Shown in pieces: positions 59,703-64,000 of a DNA stretch of 64,000 nt; position 1 is the first letter of the stretch, and every line of letters starts with the position of its first letter. The notes below the pieces were generated by a model. It was given only the letters and a program-made list of their open reading frames with translations. It did not search any database and was not told where the DNA came from. Source of the DNA: Streptosporangium nondiastaticum (GTDB lineage: Bacteria > Actinomycetota > Actinomycetes > Streptomycetales > Streptomycetaceae); assembly GCF_003011965.1 (NCBI RefSeq), contig NZ_PXWG01000013.1:1-64000 (forward strand), in the 5' to 3' direction. The position numbers were made by a program, and so were the translations under genes.

Positions 59703-60820
59703 TAGAAGTACGACTCCAGGGTGCCGCGGCGGCGGACGTCGAGCGTGGCGCAGTGGAACGAGCCGCCGAAGCTGTTGAAGTTGCGGAAGTTGACCGGGAT
59801 CGGCTTGAAGCCGAACTTCTTCATCGCGTCGATCATCGGCTGGTCCTGCCGCTCCACGATGACCCGCTCCTCGTCCAGCATGAGGATGTTCATGTTGATC
59901 CACTTGCTGGTCATGTACAGCGGGTGCGAGTCGGGGATGACCGGCGCGGGCGCGGTCATGACGTCCCAGCCCTTGAACAGGGCGGGCACCTCGGGGACGC
60001 GCTCGGGGTGGATGAGCAGCTTGCCCGGAGCCATCGGGACCAGCGTCGCGTCGATGTGCATCGGGTGCGAGTCGTTGAACTCGAAGACGTGGATGCGATA
60101 TTCGTCGCCGAGGTGGCGGCGCAGCCACTCGATGCCGAAGTCGTTGGTGACGTTGCTCTTCTGGGCGATGATGTCGCGACCGCAGCGCGTGAAGTCGGCG
60201 GCGTCGAAGGTCGGCTCGAATTCGGTGACCACGAGCCGCTGCGGGCCGTCCTCGCCCGGGTCGGTCCAGCTCTGGTCGAACTGCTCGTCCGTCAGCTCGG
60301 GCTTGGGGCCGGAGCTCCACTTGGCGCCGCCGCGGAAGTACTCCTTGAGCAGCGGGCGGTAGGCGAGGGTCTCGTAGTAGCGCGAGCGCCAGGCCATCGG
60401 GCACTCGATGATGTCGTCGCCGACCACGAGGAGCGCGTCGCGGGGCATCGCCGCGTACATGCCCGTGCTCTTCCAGTCGAGCGTGCTGTATTCGGTGCGC
60501 TGGGGGATCGGCTCGGGGCGGCGGACCTTGACGCCCTCGCTCGTGAGGATGTGGGCGAACTCCTCCAGCTCCTTGTGCGCCGCGGCGACCTGCTCGGCGG
60601 GGAAGGGCTGTCCGGCGTTGCGGCGGAAGGTCTCGTGCTGGTTGCCGGGCAGGACAGGCGGCAGGGCCATGTGCCAGGTCGGGAAGCTCGCTTCGTCGAC
60701 GATGCCGACGATGACTTCCTCCAGCGGGTCCCACTCGGTGTAGGAACACACGGGGCCTTGGGGCTGTTCTGCCTGAGCAGTGTGGTCGTTCGCGCTGGTG
60801 TCCACCGCGTCAAGTGTCAC
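59702..60820 (-). CDS. Arginine:glycine amidinotransferase-like enzyme
   Basis: The 372-residue protein has the AGAT/StrB1 fold and catalytic triad: Asp near 206-209 (EPTFDAADFTRCGRD), His255 (DSHPMHIDATLVPM) and Cys357 (GGSFHCATLDVRRRG). The N-terminal SYTEWDPLEEVIVG and WHMALPP are also typical. It transfers an amidino group from arginine to an amine acceptor through a Cys-amidino intermediate. GTG 60820 follows AGAGGAG; the frame is open to 60871 but without support. As the first gene of the operon it would install the guanidino group that the two downstream oxidative enzymes modify. Confidence 0.9.
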   Translation of the reverse strand: MTLDAVDTSANDHTAQAEQPQGPVCSYTEWDPLEEVIVGIVDEASFPTWHMALPPVLPGNQHETFRRNAGQPFPAEQVAAAHKELEEFAHILTSEGVKVRRPEPIPQRTEYSTLDWKSTGMYAAMPRDALLVVGDDIIECPMAWRSRYYETLAYRPLLKEYFRGGAKWSSGPKPELTDEQFDQSWTDPGEDGPQRLVVTEFEPTFDAADFTRCGRDIIAQKSNVTNDFGIEWLRRHLGDEYRIHVFEFNDSHPMHIDATLVPMAPGKLLIHPERVPEVPALFKGWDVMTAPAPVIPDSHPLYMTSKWINMNILMLDEERVIVERQDQPMIDAMKKFGFKPIPVNFRNFNSFGGSFHCATLDVRRRGTLESYF

Positions 60821-61018
60821 GGGTTGTGCTCCTCTTGCTGTGCGACGTGCGGAGCCGCCGCCGGGAGACACGGGTGGTGCTGCGTGAGCGTGTCCTCACC
60901 GGCGGTGGCCTTCGATCGAGTGATCGAATTCAACGCGCGCGCCCGCCGGACGGGCAAGACTCCCGGCAATGTTGTCGCAAAAGGCGTTCTTGACAGGAAC
61001 GACCGACCGAATTGGCTG

Positions 61019-61600
61019 TCAGGAAAGCCGGCCGTCGTAGTCGGGCAGCTTGAAGCCCTTTTCGTAGTAGCCGCCAATAAAATCGGTCGACCGGTTTCCT
61101 ATGTTGGCCGTGATGACATAGCCGTCCCGGGTCAGCTCTTTCCTGCAGCGCGCCTTGCCCTCCTCCTTGCTCTCGCCGTGTTCCCGCGTACATATGGCGT
61201 CTACCGGATATCCGGCGTCCTGGAGCTCCTGCCGCGCGGACGACGAGGAGGTGCGGGCGGTGACGAACAGCACGGCCATGTGGTGCCGGTGCGCCCATTC
61301 GGCCACCTCCAGCACCGGCTTGTCGGCCTGCCCCGGGTGGTAGTACGTCTCCAGCGCGGTGTTGTCGATGTCCAGGACGATGGCCTGTTTCCCACCACGC
61401 TCGGCGGAACGGCCGCGCAGCCACGGGATGGCGGGGGCGACGGCCTCCTTCACATCGGCCTGCCAGGTGCGGTAGTCCGGCGCTCCCCGCCCCGAGGAGG
61501 CGGCGGTCTCCGCCGGGGCGGCGACGGCCGGCGTCGCGACCGGCAGCACGACTGCCGTCAGCACGGCGAGGGCGGCGATACGGAACTTCCTGACGGACAT
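61019..61600 (-). CDS. Secreted HAD-family acid phosphatase (class IIIB-like)
   Basis: The 193-residue protein has a signal peptide (about residues 1-28, ending AVAAPA) and HAD motif I VLDIDNTALET (nucleophile and acid Asp), motif II VTARTSS and a C-terminal Lys/Asp region with ANIGNRSTDF. This fits the plant/bacterial acid phosphatase B group. ATG 61600 has GGAAGGAAC upstream; a TTG one codon earlier is possible. It releases phosphate from phosphomonoesters outside the cell. It precedes the amidinotransferase operon on the same strand but is separated by about 200 bases, so a link is uncertain. Confidence 0.88.
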   Translation of the reverse strand: MSVRKFRIAALAVLTAVVLPVATPAVAAPAETAASSGRGAPDYRTWQADVKEAVAPAIPWLRGRSAERGGKQAIVLDIDNTALETYYHPGQADKPVLEVAEWAHRHHMAVLFVTARTSSSSARQELQDAGYPVDAICTREHGESKEEGKARCRKELTRDGYVITANIGNRSTDFIGGYYEKGFKLPDYDGRLS

Positions 61601-61714
61601 CAACCCGTTCCTTCCGGTGGTCCACTGATCAACCTGTCGGTCAGAAAGATCAGCAGCACGGAAGGACGTGCGGGCGACGGCGAGATGTCACCGTCATGAA
61701 CACGCTCGGACCGG

Positions 61715-62929
61715 CTACTTCACGCACAGCGCCGCGCTGAACGCCTTCGCCGCGGCGTCCTCGGCCTTCTCCGGGATCGTGAGGCTGGTGTTGACGGCGA
61801 GGGTGATCTGCCGGTCGCCGTCGGCCGACGTGAAGCTGAAGGTGGTGTAGCCCGGAACGCTGCCGGTGTGGCCCCACACCGGCTGCTCGCCGGGGCAGTA
61901 GGCGGACCTGCTCTCCAGGCCCAGGCCGTACGTCCGCGACGAACCGGGCTCCGTCTCCTGGAACGTCCGCATCTCCCGCAGGAGACGGTCCGGCAGCAGC
62001 CTGCCGCTGTCCAGGGCGCGGTAGAAGCGGTTGAGGTCGGCGGTGGTGGAGACGATGTTGCCGGGGCCCCAGAAGGCGGTGGGGCTGAAGTCGGTGAAGT
62101 CGGCCGGCGCGGTCTCTCCGGGCAGCCGCTCGTAACCGTTCATGTGCCGGCCGGGCAGTTGCCGGGTGGTGGGGATGGTGGTGCCGGTGAGGTGGAGCGG
62201 GCGCACGATGCGGCGGTCGATCTCCTGGGCGAGCCCATGGCCGGTGGACTTCTCGATGAGCATGGCGAGGATGACGTAGTTGGTGTTGGAGTACGCCCAC
62301 TTCCTCGGCTGACCGGGGGCACGCGACTCCTTCGCCCCGGGTGTCCCCTGCGTCTTCGCCATCTCCTTTGTCGCGAGCTCGACCAGCTCCCGGGGCGTGT
62401 AGTGGGAGTTCTGGAGCTTGCGTATCGGGTCGTCGCCGTCTCGCCGGAGCACATCGGTGTAGTTGGGGATCCCGCTGGTGTGGCCGAGCAGCCGGCGTAC
62501 GGTGACGGGCGCGCCGTCCACCTCGTCGGGCACGAGGCCGGGCAGGTGGTGCCCGATGGGGTCGTCCAGGCCGATCCGGCCCTCGGCGACGAGCTGCAGC
62601 ACGACCGTGGCGACGAAGCTCTTGGTCACGCTCCCGGCCCGGAACCGGTCCCCAGGCTGCGCCGGGCGCCCGCTCTGCAGGTCGGCGACACCGCTGCTCG
62701 TGCGCCGGACACGGTCCCCCTCCCGCACCTCGGCGATCGCACCGGGCACGCCGGCGGCGACGATGCCGTCCAGGGCCCGCTGGAGCGCGGCGTCCCTGCC
62801 GGCCGGGCTCGCGGTCTCCCGGCCCGCGCCGTGGGCGCCGGCGGGTGCCGCGGCGGCCGGGACGGCCGCGGGGACGAGGGCGGCTGCGGCAGCAAGCAGG
62901 GCTGAGGCGGCGGCGGTTCGGTGACGCAT
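61715..62929 (-). CDS. Secreted serine hydrolase (class C beta-lactamase / DD-peptidase family)
   Basis: The 404-residue protein has a signal peptide (about residues 1-28, ending AAA), then the penicillin-recognising motifs SVTK (SxxK, near residue 99), YSN (near 212) and GHTGS (the KTG-equivalent HTG box, near 345). It belongs to the D-alanyl-D-alanine carboxypeptidase/esterase group of class C beta-lactamase-like proteins, which act on peptidoglycan peptides, beta-lactams or esters. ATG 62929 has a GAAGGG-like site. A C-terminal Cys remains in the mature protein. Confidence 0.9.
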   Translation of the reverse strand: MRHRTAAASALLAAAAALVPAAVPAAAAPAGAHGAGRETASPAGRDAALQRALDGIVAAGVPGAIAEVREGDRVRRTSSGVADLQSGRPAQPGDRFRAGSVTKSFVATVVLQLVAEGRIGLDDPIGHHLPGLVPDEVDGAPVTVRRLLGHTSGIPNYTDVLRRDGDDPIRKLQNSHYTPRELVELATKEMAKTQGTPGAKESRAPGQPRKWAYSNTNYVILAMLIEKSTGHGLAQEIDRRIVRPLHLTGTTIPTTRQLPGRHMNGYERLPGETAPADFTDFSPTAFWGPGNIVSTTADLNRFYRALDSGRLLPDRLLREMRTFQETEPGSSRTYGLGLESRSAYCPGEQPVWGHTGSVPGYTTFSFTSADGDRQITLAVNTSLTIPEKAEDAAAKAFSAALCVK

Positions 62930-63086
62930 GGTTCGGATTCCCTTCGCGGTGTGCTGATGTCATCACCGTACGAAGTCCGGACCCCGCTCGTGATCATGAA
63001 AAGGGATGATCGTGACGTCGCGATCCCCTACAGGTTCCCTGACCTCCGAATCCGGGTCCGTGTCCGGGTCGGCAGAGGCGGCGGCC

Positions 63087-63572
63087 TCAGGCAGCAGGAG
63101 GCGCGGGCGCCGTCCACTCCTCCGGCACCCGCGGCGGCGTGCCCTGCGTCCACGCCACGTGCAGCGCCGAGGCGCTGATCCGCCAGCCGTCGGCCGTCCT
63201 GACCAGCCCGGTGAGAGTGCGGCCGCCGGAGACGAAGGGGGCCTCCGAACCGCCGGCGAGGACGTGCGTGCTCAGCTGGGCGCCGCGGACCGTGGCGCGG
63301 TCGCCGTCGATCTCGATGAGGAGACCGGCGCCGAGGTGCACGGTGCGGTCGAAGAGCGCCATGCCGCGCCGGGTGTGGGCCAGCACCGCCTCGCGGCCGC
63401 GGACCGTGCCGATGGGCATCTCCGCGGTGACGTCCTCGGTGTGGAACGCGCGGGCCCATGCTTCGTCGAAGACGCGCTCGTCCAGCGAGCGCAGGTAGCG
63501 GTCCAGCAGGTCGGTGATGTCCGCGCGGTCGGCCAGGTCCTGCAGCTGACGGTTCATCTGTGCGATCTCCAT
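63087..63572 (-). CDS. SnoaL/NTF2-like protein
   Basis: The 161-residue protein has the NTF2-like pattern: a helix (DITDLLDRYLRSLDERVFDEAWARAF), HTEDVTAEMP, VRGREAVLAHTRRGM, and the final sheet with RATVRGAQLSTHV and GWRISASALHVAW. Proteins of this kind act as polyketide cyclases, isomerases or binding proteins, and the substrate is unknown. It starts at ATG 63572 and appears monocistronic, with the EamA transporter gene upstream on the same strand. Confidence 0.82.
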   Translation of the reverse strand: MEIAQMNRQLQDLADRADITDLLDRYLRSLDERVFDEAWARAFHTEDVTAEMPIGTVRGREAVLAHTRRGMALFDRTVHLGAGLLIEIDGDRATVRGAQLSTHVLAGGSEAPFVSGGRTLTGLVRTADGWRISASALHVAWTQGTPPRVPEEWTAPAPPAA

Positions 63573-63757
63573 GAGGAAACCCTGTCACCTCAAGCCCGCT
63601 TGAGGTCCAGTGCTGGAACGGCGCCGGAGGAGTGACCCGGGCCACAGGGGGCGAACAGGGAAAAGGACCCGGCCGGGAGCGGTCGCCGCCGCCTTCGGCA
63701 GCGCGTGGACGCGAAGGCGGCGGCTGAGCAGTGCAGTTGCCCCGGGCCGGGTTCCGG

Positions 63758-64000
63758 TCAGGCGGTCGCCGGCTCCGGGAGCCGGGATTCGGCCACGGCG
63801 AGGCCGGCGACGGCGGTGAGCAGGAGGAGCGTGCCGGCGATGGTGGCCGCGGTGAGGTGTTCGCCGAGGAGCGTCACGGCGAGGACGGCGGCGCTGACCG
63901 GCTCGATCAGCATCACCACCGCCGCTGTCGTGGCGCGGACGGCCGCGACGCCGGCGAAGTAGAGCGGGTAGGCGAGCGCGGTGGTGACGGCGGCGACGTA
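63758..64000 (-). CDS. EamA/DMT-family transporter, C-terminal end (partial)
   Basis: The last 80 codons of a gene entering from the right edge encode alternating hydrophobic helices with [20 protein letters not shown] (the conserved EPV/E-x-P segment of EamA) and [20 protein letters not shown], then a short tail to TGA at 63758. These are the ninth and tenth helices of a drug/metabolite exporter. Confidence 0.85.
   Translation of the reverse strand, partial: YVAAVTTALAYPLYFAGVAAVRATTAAVVMLIEPVSAAVLAVTLLGEHLTAATIAGTLLLLTAVAGLAVAESRLPEPATA

Noticed and set aside
1-64000. tRNA, rRNA or riboswitch genes
   Set aside because: No clover-leaf, rRNA segment or conserved riboswitch core was recognised by eye. 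A covariance-model search would be needed to exclude small RNAs.

Overview
The window is very GC-rich, with strong third-position GC bias, frequent GTG starts, translationally coupled operons and typical actinobacterial families (2-methylisoborneol synthase, XRE plus ImmA/IrrE sets, GAF/PucR regulators, SnoaL-like proteins, XRE-receiver fusions). It is almost certainly a Streptomyces or close relative. IS remnants, many broken genes, several terpene loci and a candidate telomere-replication operon suggest a chromosome arm or linear plasmid rather than the core. This placement is inference.

Layout. 1-9.6 kb is a decaying metal-homeostasis island: the end of an M56 peptidase, a PAP2 phosphatase, broken GNAT and nickel/cobalt permease genes, a truncated metal ABC ATPase, one frameshifted and one intact ABC permease, a Fur/Zur-like repressor, a histidine-rich tandem-repeat protein, a 34-residue cysteine-rich metallothionein-like peptide, a COG0523 GTPase relic without its P-loop, a BASS transporter and a ZIP transporter behind a possible iron box. 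9.7-16.5 kb holds an OmpR/histidine kinase pair converging on a lipoprotein / two ATPases / FtsX-permease operon.

17.6-25.5 kb is an olefin-type (Ole) cluster: OleB, OleC, a multiply frameshifted OleD, OleA-like thiolase, ACP, KAS II, membrane desaturase and rubredoxin. An IS5-type transposase follows, then a 3-hydroxybutyrate unit (MHS-family MFS transporter, GAF/PucR regulator, dehydrogenase) at 27-31.4 kb. A truncated IS and an ECF sigma relic lead into a two-gene class II plus class I terpene synthase locus (33.7-36.4 kb), bracketed by an 18-bp inverted repeat that is shared with the IS end.

36.7-45.6 kb has a SnoaL-like protein, a PQQ-type propeller, an XRE-coiled coil-receiver fusion, a TetR gene with a clear operator coupled to a PaaK-like adenylating enzyme, and two alpha/beta hydrolases divergent from a LysR regulator. 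45.6-47.9 kb is the 2-methylisoborneol operon (GPP methyltransferase and MIB synthase). 48.3-52.9 kb has an ImmA/IrrE set with a vestigial regulator, an aldo/keto reductase and small envelope proteins.

53.0-55.4 kb is a tightly coupled three-gene operon (small XRE, a protein with family-B-polymerase-like palm motifs, a small basic HTH protein). Its layout matches the tap-tpg / tac-tpc telomere-replication pairs, and it is the strongest candidate here for a little-described system. 55.5-64 kb contains a secreted amidase, a monooxygenase, a coupled amidinotransferase / membrane desaturase-hydroxylase / 2OG-oxygenase operon that looks like a small guanidino-metabolite pathway, a secreted acid phosphatase, a secreted serine hydrolase, a SnoaL-like protein and the end of an EamA transporter. 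No tRNA, rRNA or CRISPR array was recognised.
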